Assembly: GCA_003559765.1 (NCBI GenBank)
Contig: PWKH01000087.1
Span: 1-33,781, forward strand
DNA: 33,781 nucleotides
Reading direction: 5' to 3'
Origin: Spirochaetaceae bacterium
GTDB taxonomy: Bacteria; Spirochaetota; Spirochaetia; PWKH01
The notes under the pieces were generated by a model. That model was given only the letters and a program-made list of their open reading frames with translations, did not search any database and was not told the origin of the DNA. Positions 1-8,240 of the stretch are shown in pieces; the stretch's first letter is position 1; each line of letters begins with the position of its first letter. Both the position numbers and the translations under genes were made by a program.

Positions 1-51
1 AATGCCACCTTGCAGCAGGCGCTTGAATCGGTTTCACAGAAAAAACCTTAA
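1..51 (+). CDS. C-terminal end of an unidentified protein (partial)
   Basis: Frame 1 is open from the window edge to a TAA at 49-51 and reads NATLQQALESVSQKKP. The tail is hydrophilic and helix-prone, as many protein C-termini are. Sixteen residues are too few to assign a family. The next gene on the same strand starts almost 290 bases later behind its own promoter, so the two need not share an operon. The call rests only on the open frame at the edge and could be chance. Confidence 0.35.
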   Translation, partial: NATLQQALESVSQKKP

Positions 52-278
52 CTGCTGCGATTCATCTTGATTGAAAGCATCCCATCCGCTCCAGCTGATC
101 ACTCCCCATGATCAGAGCTCAGGCGTGTTATGAACACCCCAGCAGAGTTATTTCATCCCCCTGTTTTCAATACACATACAGTCATCTTATACCTACATGT
201 CGCCGATGGCTCTTGGATTTGGTTTTTTTCTATCAAATTCAGATTTCATACGGTTGTCCTACCAAACTGCAGAAAAAG
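52..278. other. Intergenic region without a supported gene
   Basis: About 230 bases of AT-richer sequence lie between the edge gene and the promoter of the ABC ATPase. The ORF track offers a 71-aa frame at 108-323, but it has no recognisable domain, no good ribosome binding site, and it runs through the promoter of the next gene. A 7-bp dyad (CTGATCA at 95-101, TGATCAG at 109-115) is present but is not followed by a T-tract, so I do not call it a terminator. Confidence 0.5.
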
Positions 279-307
279 TTGACAGATGGCAGAAATAGGT
301 GTATCGT
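279..307 (+). promoter_or_regulatory. Sigma-70-type promoter of the ABC ATPase gene
   Basis: A perfect -35 TTGACA (279-284) is followed by a 17-bp spacer and a -10-like TATCGT (302-307). The predicted start point near 314 leaves a short leader containing the Shine-Dalgarno run AAGGGGG before the ATG at 340. Confidence 0.65.
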
Positions 308-339
308 GTGTTCAATAAGATAAACTAAGGGGGTTCTAC

Positions 340-1431
340 ATGGCCACTGTAAATCTCAAGGACATCACCAAAGTCTATGATGGTGGTGTGCTCGCCGTAG
401 ACAAGGCAAACATTACCGTAGAAGACAAAGAATTTGTCGTACTCGTCGGACCGTCGGGATGCGGAAAGTCCACTACCCTTCGAATGGTAGCCGGACTTGA
501 AGACATCACCGAGGGTGAACTTACTATTGACGATAAAGTCGTGAATGACATCCCGCCGAAGGATCGGGATATCGCCATGGTCTTCCAGAACTACGCGCTG
601 TATCCGCATATGAGCGTGTACGACAACATGGCGTTCGGACTGAAAATCCGGAAATTTCCCAAGGATCAGATCGAACAGCGGGTGAAGGAAGCAGCCCGGA
701 TCCTGGATATTGAAGAGCTGCTTGACAGAAAGCCGAAAGCGCTCTCCGGCGGTCAGCGGCAGCGTGTTGCAGTAGGACGGGCGATTGTGCGGAAACCGAA
801 GGTGTTCCTCTTCGATGAGCCGCTTTCAAACCTCGATGCGAAGCTGCGTGTGCAGATGCGTGCAGAGATTTCCAGCCTGCATAACCGGCTGGAAGCAACC
901 ATGATCTACGTAACCCATGACCAGGTGGAAGCCATGACCATGGCTGACAAGATCGTGGTCATGAAGTTCGGCCTCATCCAGCAGATCGGCTCTCCCATGG
1001 AAATGTACGCTAAGCCTGCCAACAAATTCGTCGCCGGATTCATGGGATCTCCTCCCATGAACTTCATCACCGTTGAGCTGAAGAAAGAAGGCGAAGATAT
1101 CTATGCAGTTGAAAAAGATTTCAACGTAAAACTGCCGAAGAAGCACCAGAAAGCACTGAAGGACTATGTCGGCAAGAGGGTGACCTTCGGAGCCAGACCG
1201 GAAGACCTTGATTTCGCCGCCAAGAGCGATTACACAACCATCAATGCTAAGGTAAGCATCATCGAGCCCCTCGGCGCTGAAACCCATATCTATGCCGCCA
1301 CCAGCGAGCATCAGATGATCGCCCGGGTTGATCCGAACCTGGATCTCCATATTGATCAGTCAATCTTTCTGAAACCGAACCTGGACAAAGTCAGCTTTTT
1401 TGACATAGAAACCGAAGAAGCAATTCTCTAA
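340..1431 (+). CDS. ugpC: Sugar ABC transporter ATP-binding protein, UgpC/MsmK/MalK family
   Basis: This 363-aa ATPase powers carbohydrate (CUT1-type) importers from the cytoplasmic face of the membrane. Walker [10 protein letters not shown] is at residues 37-45. The Q-loop, the signature LSGGQRQRV, Walker [13 protein letters not shown] and the H-loop THD follow in order. The last 120 or so residues form the regulatory TOBE/OB region of this family. The length is normal. The ATG at 340 has a Shine-Dalgarno run 8 nt upstream. The gene has its own promoter and is followed by a terminator, and no permease or binding protein is adjacent. That fits a shared 'multitask' ATPase serving several sugar importers, as MsmK/MsmX do; this role is inference. 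The symbol marks the family, not a proven substrate. Confidence 0.9.
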   Translation: MATVNLKDITKVYDGGVLAVDKANITVEDKEFVVLVGPSGCGKSTTLRMVAGLEDITEGELTIDDKVVNDIPPKDRDIAMVFQNYALYPHMSVYDNMAFGLKIRKFPKDQIEQRVKEAARILDIEELLDRKPKALSGGQRQRVAVGRAIVRKPKVFLFDEPLSNLDAKLRVQMRAEISSLHNRLEATMIYVTHDQVEAMTMADKIVVMKFGLIQQIGSPMEMYAKPANKFVAGFMGSPPMNFITVELKKEGEDIYAVEKDFNVKLPKKHQKALKDYVGKRVTFGARPEDLDFAAKSDYTTINAKVSIIEPLGAETHIYAATSEHQMIARVDPNLDLHIDQSIFLKPNLDKVSFFDIETEEAIL

Positions 1432-1455
1432 TTTGTTGAGAAACCTGCATGATTC

Positions 1456-1485
1456 CAGCCGTCCCGTATCGGGGCGGCTGTTTTG
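1456..1485 (+). terminator. Rho-independent terminator after the ABC ATPase gene
   Basis: An 11-bp stem (CAGCCGTCCCG with CGGGGCGGCTG, one G-T pair) closes a 3-nt TAT loop and is followed by TTTTG. It lies 24 bases past the ATPase stop codon and ends only 13 bases before the GTG of the radical SAM gene. Confidence 0.8.
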
Positions 1486-1497
1486 TGAGCCGCTGCT

Positions 1498-3027
1498 GTG
1501 AACATCGCCGTCATCGTTCCGCCGATTGAAGACTTCTACCACACTCCCCATCGCCATGCCTCCCTCGGTGCAGAGGTGGTCTGCACGATTATCCGGCAGC
1601 ACGGCCATGAAAGCATCCTGCTGGACTTCCCCTGCATGGGGTCTGAAGCCACCGATATTCCCGGAGAGCTCGGGTATCTCAGGGAGGTGATCCTTCCCGG
1701 AGAATACGGGCCGACGGCGTTTTTCACCCGCAGAAGACGATACGGACCCTCCTATGAGGAATGTGCGGCCCGGATTGCAGCCCTGAAGCCTGATCTTGCC
1801 GCCCTCTCATGCTTTGCCTTTGCCTACAGCGACAGCTGCCTCAAACTGCTTCGAGCCCTGCGCAGACTGCTGCCGGAATGCCCGGTTATCGTCGGCGGGG
1901 CGGGGCCTTCGAGCATGCCGGATACGTTCATCGGAGATAATCTCGCAGATGCGGTCCTCCGGGGTGAGGCCGAGGTCTCCCTGCCTCCGCTTCTTGACGC
2001 CTTTTTGAAGGCAGGTTCCAGGAAGCTCCTGCAGAGCATCTGCCGGGAAATTCCCAACGGGGTTACTGCTCCGCTGGGAAAGCCCCCGGGTCCCCCGGGG
2101 TTGACTGCCTCGGCAGGAGAGATACAGACCGCCTGTGCGGCTTCCGCGGTTACCAAGCGGTTCCAGCAGTTCTCGGCAAGCATCTCCCGGGGCTGTCCTA
2201 TGCACTGCCGGTTCTGCTCCATTTCCTTTTCCCACGGCAGGGATTTCCGCCTTCCGCCGTTGGAATCAGCGGCAACCCGGATCCTGGAGCGGACTGCTGC
2301 AGAAGGGGTACCCGGACTGCCGATCTCAATTAACATCGAAGATGACAATCTGCTGGCAGATTTCGGATACTGTTCGGCCCTTCTGGAGCGGCTTACTCAG
2401 CAGCTGGGGGCGATTTCCGTAACCGCGGAAAACGGCATGGACTACCGGCTGCTGGACCATGAACGGATCGACCGGCTCACGGCACTGGGTATGAGAAAAT
2501 TCAATCTTTCTGCAGGCATTGTTCCCTCACAGGCTTCCCTGCAGCAGCGGCGCAGCCAGGATCTTGCCCTTCTGGAGGATTTGTGCAGGCATCTGCATGC
2601 ACAGGGGACAGAGACCGTAGTGTATGCCATTGCCGGATTTCCCGGGGACAGCCGCAGACAGAGCATTTCAGCCCTTCAGTTTCTCCGCAGTATCCCCGCA
2701 TATTCCGGACTGTCGCTTTTTTATCCCGTGCCCGGTCTTCCGGGATGCGCAGCAGCGGCTGATCATCCCTCGGTCCTTTCAGCAGGCTCCTCGCTGTATC
2801 CCTGGGGAGAGTCGCTGAGCACCCGGGAAATGGCTGCGCTGTTCCGTCTCTCCCGCTTTATCAATCTGGAGAAGCACAAGCACCTGTCTCACCGGGACAA
2901 GCGTCTGCTTGATCTGATACGAAGAGACAAAGTCCTGCATACATACATCAAAGGAAGGGATGAGCCGTTCGAAGTGCCGGATTATGCCGCAGACTCCGAA
3001 CTTGTCAGGGAGTTCTTTTCATCATAG
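1498..3027 (+). CDS. Radical SAM protein with B12-binding-like N-terminal domain
   Basis: A 509-aa protein. Residues 1 to about 160 look like a Rossmann-type cobalamin-binding domain of the B12-binding radical SAM group: an opening VIVPP, a GAEVVCTIIRQHGH helix, then PVIVGGAGPSS. The radical SAM cluster motif CPMHCRFC has cysteines 233, 237 and 240, expected to bind the [4Fe-4S] cluster that cleaves S-adenosylmethionine. The C-terminal part continues the TIM-barrel region. The substrate is unknown; relatives are methyltransferases or cyclases. GTG 1498 is the first possible start because an in-frame TGA precedes it at 1486. No Shine-Dalgarno sequence is visible, and a terminator hairpin ends just upstream. 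The stop codon overlaps that of the convergent gene at 3022 by 6 bp. Confidence 0.82.
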   Translation: MNIAVIVPPIEDFYHTPHRHASLGAEVVCTIIRQHGHESILLDFPCMGSEATDIPGELGYLREVILPGEYGPTAFFTRRRRYGPSYEECAARIAALKPDLAALSCFAFAYSDSCLKLLRALRRLLPECPVIVGGAGPSSMPDTFIGDNLADAVLRGEAEVSLPPLLDAFLKAGSRKLLQSICREIPNGVTAPLGKPPGPPGLTASAGEIQTACAASAVTKRFQQFSASISRGCPMHCRFCSISFSHGRDFRLPPLESAATRILERTAAEGVPGLPISINIEDDNLLADFGYCSALLERLTQQLGAISVTAENGMDYRLLDHERIDRLTALGMRKFNLSAGIVPSQASLQQRRSQDLALLEDLCRHLHAQGTETVVYAIAGFPGDSRRQSISALQFLRSIPAYSGLSLFYPVPGLPGCAAAADHPSVLSAGSSLYPWGESLSTREMAALFRLSRFINLEKHKHLSHRDKRLLDLIRRDKVLHTYIKGRDEPFEVPDYAADSELVREFFSS

Positions 3028-3975
3028 GAGCTTTTCCACATCACCGGAAATTTCGCAGGCTCCGGGATCGCCGGTTCCGTCAAAAAGCATGCTCCCCTGA
3101 TTATCCTTCAGGGTAAGGCGGATCTTAGCAGACACCCCCTCCTTGATATACCGGTTCATTACTCCCTTCCGGGGAGCGGCAAGCAGCCCGGTTGCGGCAT
3201 TCTGCACACTGATCCACAGCACATATCTTGAGTCGGCAATCCGCAGGGAAACGGCATGCCCGCTGACAGCAAGCTCTTCAATCTGGGACCGGGTGTAGGT
3301 TGCAAACCGGTACAGTCTTTCTCCGGTGTAGAGAAAGCCGAGAAATCCCACAAACTGCCGTCCCAGCCAGGGAATGGATGCGACCGAAAGCATGAAGGAG
3401 GTCCGGGGGTCGGCAAAATCATTGCTCTGCATCCACAGATAATCCTTCGGGAACGAGGTGCCCCAGTCCTTTTCGATATATCCCTTCCCGCCGGTGAAAT
3501 CAACCGGAGCTCCGCCAATGGTCATACTGCCCTGAAGTGAATGGTTCATGGACACCACTCCGTGGAAGCATTCCATGAAGGGCACATACCCGTACCATCC
3601 CATGATTCCCGGTGAGGTGAGGGTCACCGGATAGGGAGTGGTGCCTTTGTATGCAATTGTTCCGGCGATTTGTATCTCCTCACGATCTATGGAGAGGGTC
3701 ATCTCACTTCTGGAAAAATAGTTGTCCCCAATCCTTACAAAAAACCGGTGTTTCTCTGTCTGGAATTCACTGATGTCATAGGGAATGTAGCAGGAACCTT
3801 TGCTGCTGATAATCTGAATGAAGGCATGGCGATCATCCCGCTGCACCAGGGATATTCCGGGAATTACCGCCAGCACTTCACCGCTGCAGGTATGCTTGAA
3901 GTACCAGCCTTCGAAATAAGAGCGTTTCTTCAGATTTCCCTGGAAGATTTCAGGATGAAAGAGATGTCTTCCCAT
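3022..3975 (-). CDS. Tocopherol cyclase-like protein
   Basis: About 317 aa from the ATG at 3975. The N-terminal HPEIFQG...YFEGWYFKH and the central GYIEKDWGTSFP are hallmarks of the tocopherol cyclase family (PF14249), a lipocalin-like beta fold. Plant and cyanobacterial members cyclise prenylquinols to tocopherol. Heterotrophic bacteria carry homologs of unknown function, and no prenylquinol pathway gene lies nearby, so the name is structural only. The ORF track starts at a TTG (4011), but conserved sequence begins right after the ATG, so I prefer 3975. There is no Shine-Dalgarno sequence. A TATACT sits 5 nt before this ATG, suggesting a leaderless message. The gene follows the Nudix gene on the same strand. 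Confidence 0.75.
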   Translation of the reverse strand: MGRHLFHPEIFQGNLKKRSYFEGWYFKHTCSGEVLAVIPGISLVQRDDRHAFIQIISSKGSCYIPYDISEFQTEKHRFFVRIGDNYFSRSEMTLSIDREEIQIAGTIAYKGTTPYPVTLTSPGIMGWYGYVPFMECFHGVVSMNHSLQGSMTIGGAPVDFTGGKGYIEKDWGTSFPKDYLWMQSNDFADPRTSFMLSVASIPWLGRQFVGFLGFLYTGERLYRFATYTRSQIEELAVSGHAVSLRIADSRYVLWISVQNAATGLLAAPRKGVMNRYIKEGVSAKIRLTLKDNQGSMLFDGTGDPGACEISGDVEKLL

Positions 3976-3980
3976 ACTCA

Positions 3981-3986
3981 AGTATA
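3981..3986 (-). promoter_or_regulatory. Possible -10 element of the tocopherol cyclase-like gene
   Basis: On the minus strand TATACT stands 5 nt before the ATG at 3975, where no Shine-Dalgarno sequence exists. The only -35-like hexamer is TTGGAG at a long 19-bp spacing, so this is the weakest of the leaderless-type promoters in the window. Confidence 0.35.
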
Positions 3987-4017
3987 GCACAGCTGACCGG
4001 CATTGCTCCAAGGGATA

Positions 4018-4587
4018 TCAGATTTTTTTTGCCCACTTCAGGTAATGCATCAGGGAAATCATCATTATCCCGTTATCATAGACCCCATCTCCCATCTGGG
4101 CGGTCACGTCATCTACCGGCTGGGCAGTCACGTCAATCAGCTCAAATTCATCCAGGTTCTGTTCCTGCTGCTGCACCAGATCCAGGGCAAGGTAGGTGAA
4201 CACCCGGTTGTTCATAAAGGCTGGGTTCGGAGAGACAGAACCCAGCTCAATCAGCGTCTCCGCATGATATCCTGTCTCCTCAAGCAGCTCCCGGTATGCC
4301 GCCTGAGTTTTCGGTTCATCATGCTCCACGACTCCGGCGGGAAACTCCCGGGTTATGGTCTCGTTGCCATGGCGGTACTGGTTCACCATCAGAAACCGCT
4401 TTCTCCCCTGGTCATCGGTTATCACCGGAACTACCGTTACCCAGTCGGGCGCATCAATCTGAATGAAAGTTCCCTCCACACCTTCGGCGGATTCCCGATG
4501 CACTGTATAGACCGAGAAGATCCTGCAGTCCTGCAGTTTCTTTTTCCCCCTGGTCTTCCAGGAGAGATGTCCCTGTTCTTCCTTCAT
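4018..4587 (-). CDS. Nudix hydrolase, ADP-ribose pyrophosphatase-like
   Basis: A complete Nudix box, G-x5-E-x7-REUxEExGU, is present as GVVEHDE...RELLEETGY; its acidic residues bind the magnesium used to split nucleoside diphosphates linked to another moiety. Upstream, FLMVNQYRHG and ITREFPAG are typical of the ADP-sugar/ADP-ribose pyrophosphatase branch. Likely substrates are ADP-ribose or a nucleotide sugar (inference). The ORF track begins at 4635. I prefer the ATG at 4587 because a GGGG run lies 5 nt upstream, a TATACT -10-like hexamer (minus strand, 4615-4620) lies inside the extra N-terminus, and those 16 residues look unconserved. The gene is divergent from the exported protein gene at 4710, sharing the intergenic region that holds an 11-bp-period direct repeat. 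Confidence 0.82.
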   Translation of the reverse strand: MKEEQGHLSWKTRGKKKLQDCRIFSVYTVHRESAEGVEGTFIQIDAPDWVTVVPVITDDQGRKRFLMVNQYRHGNETITREFPAGVVEHDEPKTQAAYRELLEETGYHAETLIELGSVSPNPAFMNNRVFTYLALDLVQQQEQNLDEFELIDVTAQPVDDVTAQMGDGVYDNGIMMISLMHYLKWAKKI

Positions 4588-4646
4588 ATCAGCCCCATAT
4601 TTTGAACTGCCTTCAGTATAGCTGAAAACCTGCATGAATTCGACAA

Positions 4647-4665
4647 TCTTTACGTAAAATTCACC
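4647..4665 (+). promoter_or_regulatory. Putative response-regulator operator (copy 1)
   Basis: TCTTTACGTAAAATTCACC contains two TTyAC half-sites exactly 11 bp apart, the arrangement bound head to tail by OmpR/PhoB-family regulators. It matches the copy at 8241-8259 at 14 of 19 positions. It ends 44 bases before the ATG at 4710, the first gene of the cluster encoding the OmpR-type regulator. Confidence 0.5.
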
Positions 4666-4709
4666 TTTTCTTTATCCAGACTCGATCCAGTTGCGGTGAT
4701 ACTGGTTTC

Positions 4710-5147
4710 ATGAAACAGATCAAAATTATCAACCTATGCTGCATGGTTCTGATGCTCGCCGCTGCACCGGCTGCAGCCTGCGAATTCACCTATCGGATCA
4801 CCAACAGTCTCGGATCCTCCCGGGAGGTGTCGCCGGACGAACTGATACCGCTGACTGCCGGGGAGATCTACGAACTGGAATTATCCTACTGGGAGGATCA
4901 CCGTTCCTGTCCTCTAGGTCCGGAGGGGACCGTGCTGCTGCTGGAGGGAGGCAGGTGGATTACTCAGCGGCAGACCCAGCCGCTGGTGCTGCAGGCTCCG
5001 GTCTCCTGGCCGGAATCGTCAAGCAGAACAAAAACCGGATATGCTTCATTCATACCGCAGCAGCAGGGAACCTGGACGGTGGAAATACTGCGCATCTGCT
5101 CCCGGGAAGGTTACAGCGGATCGCTTCATTTTCACGTAACCAATTAA
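4710..5147 (+). CDS. Small exported protein, predicted beta-sandwich, function unknown
   Basis: A 145-aa protein. Residues 1-23 form a signal peptide (IINLCCMVLMLAAAPAAA) followed by Cys24. Cleavage could be by signal peptidase I, or by signal peptidase II given the relaxed lipobox tolerated in spirochaetes. The mature part is short and strand-rich, ending GTWTVEILRICSREGYSGSLHFHV, an Ig-like pattern. Two further cysteines (in RSCPL and RICSR) could form a disulfide or bind metal. I do not recognise a named family. Upstream, GGTGAT can pair with the 16S rRNA tail, and a GATACT 6 nt before the ATG is a possible -10. The gene lies 13 nt before the polyferredoxin gene and is surely co-transcribed with it. 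Confidence 0.7.
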   Translation: MKQIKIINLCCMVLMLAAAPAAACEFTYRITNSLGSSREVSPDELIPLTAGEIYELELSYWEDHRSCPLGPEGTVLLLEGGRWITQRQTQPLVLQAPVSWPESSSRTKTGYASFIPQQQGTWTVEILRICSREGYSGSLHFHVTN

Positions 5148-5160
5148 CAGGAGATAAGGC

Positions 5161-6276
5161 ATGAAACACAGAAAGTTTCCCTTCCGCACAGCGGCACAGC
5201 TGCTCATCCTGCTGCTGATTATCGGCGGAGCAAGTCTCAGAAATCTCGGTGAGCCGACTCCCCCGTGGATACCGGAGCTGCAGGGATTCTGCCCCTTCGG
5301 CGCCGTGCAGACCCTGGCAGGGTCGCTGCAGCAGCCGGAGCTGCTGCTCCAGCCTCATCGCTCCCATCTCTGGGTGCTCTCGGGAGTGCTGCTGATCACT
5401 TTGCTGTTCGGAACAGTCTTCTGCGGTTATCTCTGTCCCCTGGGATCAGTTCAGGAGTGGCTGGGAGCTTTGGGGAAAAAACTGTTTCCCAAGCGCTTTA
5501 ACCGCGCCGTACCTCCAGTCCTCGATACGTTCAGCTTTATCCCAAGAACGGCCGTGTTCCTGGTGATTCTTTTCTCAGTGTACGGCGGCATCACCGTATC
5601 ACTGGATCTGCTGAATCCTTCCTTCGCCTTGGCGCATATATGGACTGCCGCAGTCCCGGCTGCCGCGGGTTTTCTGCTGCTGACAGTTTCGCTGCTGTCG
5701 CTGATTGTCTACCGGCCCTGGTGCAGATGGCTCTGTCCCTACGGCCTGCTGCTTGGTCTGCTGAGCAGGGCAAGCCTGGTAAAAATCCGTCGGAACACCG
5801 CAGGCTGCACCGGCTGCCGACGCTGCGACCGCTCCTGCCCCATGCATATTCCGGTATCACAGAAGCAGAGCATCTCCGGGATCCGCTGTATCCAGTGCAG
5901 CCGGTGTGCAGACTCCTGTCCGGTGCCCGGCGCGCTCGGCAGCTCTGTCCCTCTCGGCAGCGCGGCTGCTTCCCTGCTGGTGGTCGTGCTCTTTTTCACC
6001 CCCCTGACCGCGGCATGGGCCTTCGGGGGCTATGCTCCTTCCCCGGCTCAGAGTTCGGCGGAGGGGGAAGTTTCTTCGGTGAATCTCTCTCCGATGATGA
6101 GTCTGCAGGATCTTGCCAGTCAGCTGCACATGGAGTACCATGATCTTACTTCACTGCTGGGACTTCCTGCAGCGTACCCCGAAGAAACGCTGCTTTTTGA
6201 TATCGAACTGGACAGCGGATTTGAGGAAGTAACCTTCGGTTTTATTCGCGAGCAGGTGGAACAGCTGCTTAAATAA
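5161..6276 (+). CDS. Membrane polyferredoxin (NapH/NosR/CcoG-like 4Fe-4S protein)
   Basis: A 371-aa integral membrane protein that should move electrons across or along the cytoplasmic membrane. An N-terminal membrane segment (about 10-26) precedes CPFGAVQT (Cys44). The family motifs GYLCPLG (Cys88/92) and WCRWLCPYG (Cys188/192) sit at the ends of further membrane helices. Two classical [4Fe-4S] sites follow: cysteines 216, 219, 222, 226 and 243, 246, 249, 253. After a last membrane helix (about 268-288) comes a roughly 60-residue C-terminal helical domain beginning MSLQDLASQLHMEYHDL, probably outside the membrane. No flavin-binding domain or terminal reductase is adjacent, so the electron acceptor is unknown. 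It has a Shine-Dalgarno AGGAG. It lies between an exported protein and a two-component pair, suggesting a regulated redox function. Confidence 0.85.
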   Translation: MKHRKFPFRTAAQLLILLLIIGGASLRNLGEPTPPWIPELQGFCPFGAVQTLAGSLQQPELLLQPHRSHLWVLSGVLLITLLFGTVFCGYLCPLGSVQEWLGALGKKLFPKRFNRAVPPVLDTFSFIPRTAVFLVILFSVYGGITVSLDLLNPSFALAHIWTAAVPAAAGFLLLTVSLLSLIVYRPWCRWLCPYGLLLGLLSRASLVKIRRNTAGCTGCRRCDRSCPMHIPVSQKQSISGIRCIQCSRCADSCPVPGALGSSVPLGSAAASLLVVVLFFTPLTAAWAFGGYAPSPAQSSAEGEVSSVNLSPMMSLQDLASQLHMEYHDLTSLLGLPAAYPEETLLFDIELDSGFEEVTFGFIREQVEQLLK

Positions 6277-6285
6277 GGAAGCATC

Positions 6286-6987
6286 ATGGCGGAAATCATC
6301 CTTACTGAGGACAATGAAGCATTGGCCGAAGCAGTAGCCGGCTACCTGGAAGCAGACGGTCACCGGGTGATCCGTTTTTCCCGGCTGCAGGGGGTGGAAA
6401 CGGCGATCAGGATGCGAAAACCGGATCTGCTGATCCTTGATGTGATGCTTCCCGACGGCGACGGATTCCGGTTTGCCCGCAGCATCAGACAGCACCAAGT
6501 CGCCGTGCTGTTTCTCACCGCACGGAGCACTGAATCCGACCGCATTACCGGTCTGGAACTTGGAGCGGATGATTACGTGGTGAAGCCCTTCTCCATGCGG
6601 GAGCTGGTGCTGCGGGTGAGAAAAATTCTTGAACGCAGCCCCCCGAAGCAGAGTTCACCTGAAACAGAAACATGGACAGCGGAGGACAGCGGCACACCCC
6701 GATGCATCCGTTTCGATAACCGGGGACACCGCTGTTTTATCGATGACCGGGAAATCAGCCTGACCGCCGCGGAATGGAGAATACTCCAGTACCTGGCTGC
6801 GAACGAGGGGATGGTGATCAGTCGGGAGCAGATACTCGGAACATGTCTGGACTCCTATGCGGAAGGGTCCCTGCGCAGCGTGAACACCCACATGAAAAAT
6901 ATCCGGGCAAAACTCGGCAGCAGCATCTGGGTTGAAACCGTCAGGGGGTTCGGATACCGGTTTACCGGCAGGAAACAGCAGATATGA
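6286..6987 (+). CDS. OmpR/PhoB-family response regulator
   Basis: A 233-aa two-domain regulator. The receiver domain has the acidic pocket (E8, D9), phospho-acceptor D52 in LLILDVMLP, T78 and K100 in DDYVVKPFS. The C-terminal winged helix includes REQILGTCLD and SVNTHMKNIRAKLG and ends VRGFGYRFTG. It is expected to bind direct repeats of 11-bp period, and two such repeats lie before the first and last genes of this cluster. It starts 9 nt after the polyferredoxin stop behind AAGGAAG, and its TGA overlaps the kinase ATG (ATGA), so the pair is translationally coupled. Confidence 0.93.
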   Translation: MAEIILTEDNEALAEAVAGYLEADGHRVIRFSRLQGVETAIRMRKPDLLILDVMLPDGDGFRFARSIRQHQVAVLFLTARSTESDRITGLELGADDYVVKPFSMRELVLRVRKILERSPPKQSSPETETWTAEDSGTPRCIRFDNRGHRCFIDDREISLTAAEWRILQYLAANEGMVISREQILGTCLDSYAEGSLRSVNTHMKNIRAKLGSSIWVETVRGFGYRFTGRKQQI

Positions 6988-8240
6988 ATCTGGTGAGAAA
7001 AACCTTTATGCTCTTTCTCGGTGCATTTCTCCTGCAGATGGCCCTGCTCTCGATCATGCTGCTGCTCGGTTATACCCATTCTGAAGGAACCTGGAAGCAG
7101 CTTCGGCTTCATACCATAGAACGAGCAGCTGCAGATATTATCGCCGGAGACCCCTCCCGCCAGCTTCCCCAGGATATCCCCGCCGCGGTATATGACGCAG
7201 ACCGTAATCTCCTGGAAGCAAATCGGGGAGTCGGCCGGGGAAGCAGCCTGCATCACGCAGAACTGATACCGGTAACTAGGGGAGATGAGATAACCGGCTA
7301 CTATGCTGCCGGTCAGCTGAGCTTCCGCTATGATGCAGCCAATCGGCAGCTGCTTGATACCATGACCAGGGTATTTTTCTTCGGCCTCATCTTTGCCTTG
7401 CTTATCTCCCTCGCTGCGGCACGCTACTTTTCCAACCATATTGCAAAACCGGCTCAAAGAATTGCCCAGTCTCTGGAAGGGTTCACCCGGAACAGCAGAT
7501 CGGCCGAGCTTCCCGCTGAGGGAGCCGAAGAGATACTGCACATTGCCGCAGCTCTTGCGGGGCTGCAGCAGCGGCTTCAGGATGAACAGAAACTGCGCTC
7601 GCAATGGGCCCAGGATATTGCCCATGATCTGCGCACCCCCGTTGCTTCTGTGAAGGCGCAGCTTGAGGCGATGAAGGACGGAATCCTTCCTGCCACGCAA
7701 AGCAGGTTCACCCTCATCGCAGGAGAGCTTTCCCGGCTTGAGCAGCTGGTATGCCAGCTGGAGGAGCTGATGCAGCTGGAATCCCCGGAAATGGTCATCA
7801 GCCCTCGGACCATTGATGCCGCCGGGTTTCTTGCACAGGCTGCCAGGCAGCATGACCCCAATCCCCGAAAGGTGACGGTCCGCACGGAGACAGCAGTACC
7901 GGTACTGACCGCTGACGAAGCGCTGCTGTACCGGGGGGTATCGAACCTGCTGACTAATGCCGTCCGTCATACCCCTGAAGGCGAAACCGTCACGCTCAGG
8001 ATATTCCCCGAAGATCAGGGAACAGCCCTGCAGGTCAGCAACCCCGGTGATCCGATACCGCCGGAGGAACTTCCTAACATATTCAACCGGCTCTTCCGGG
8101 GAGAATATGCCCGCAGCTCCCATGGGAGCGGCCTTGGTCTGACCATCGTAAAACAGATTGCCCTGCTGCACGGCGGCTCCGTCCGGTGCAGCAGTTCTGC
8201 AGAAGCAGAGACCGTCTTCACTCTTTATCTCCCGCAGTAA
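6984..8240 (+). CDS. Sensor histidine kinase, partner of the upstream response regulator
   Basis: A 418-aa membrane kinase. Two membrane segments (about 7-28 and 129-147) flank an extracytoplasmic sensor of roughly 100 residues without cysteines. A HAMP-like stretch follows. The H-box DIAHDLRTPVAS places the phosphorylated histidine at 214. The N-box is NLLTNAVRHTPEG and the G-box HGSGLGLTIVKQI. The domain order is that of a standard class I kinase. What it senses cannot be read from sequence. The neighbours suggest an envelope redox or metal signal, but that is inference. It is coupled to the regulator gene by a 4-bp overlap. Confidence 0.92.
   Translation: MNLVRKTFMLFLGAFLLQMALLSIMLLLGYTHSEGTWKQLRLHTIERAAADIIAGDPSRQLPQDIPAAVYDADRNLLEANRGVGRGSSLHHAELIPVTRGDEITGYYAAGQLSFRYDAANRQLLDTMTRVFFFGLIFALLISLAAARYFSNHIAKPAQRIAQSLEGFTRNSRSAELPAEGAEEILHIAAALAGLQQRLQDEQKLRSQWAQDIAHDLRTPVASVKAQLEAMKDGILPATQSRFTLIAGELSRLEQLVCQLEELMQLESPEMVISPRTIDAAGFLAQAARQHDPNPRKVTVRTETAVPVLTADEALLYRGVSNLLTNAVRHTPEGETVTLRIFPEDQGTALQVSNPGDPIPPEELPNIFNRLFRGEYARSSHGSGLGLTIVKQIALLHGGSVRCSSSAEAETVFTLYLPQ

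Noticed and set aside
95-115. CTGATCA / TGATCAG dyad
   Set aside because: No T-tract follows, so it is not a terminator by sequence. A 7-bp dyad can be chance, and no second copy was noticed.
108-323. A 71-aa plus-strand ORF before the ABC ATPase
   Set aside because: No ribosome site or domain, and it runs through the consensus promoter at 279-307.
6855-8171. A 438-aa minus-strand ORF, longer than the kinase it overlaps
   Set aside because: It is fully antisense to the sensor kinase, which has every family motif in order. The antisense product has no recognisable domain; GC-rich codon usage commonly leaves such frames open.
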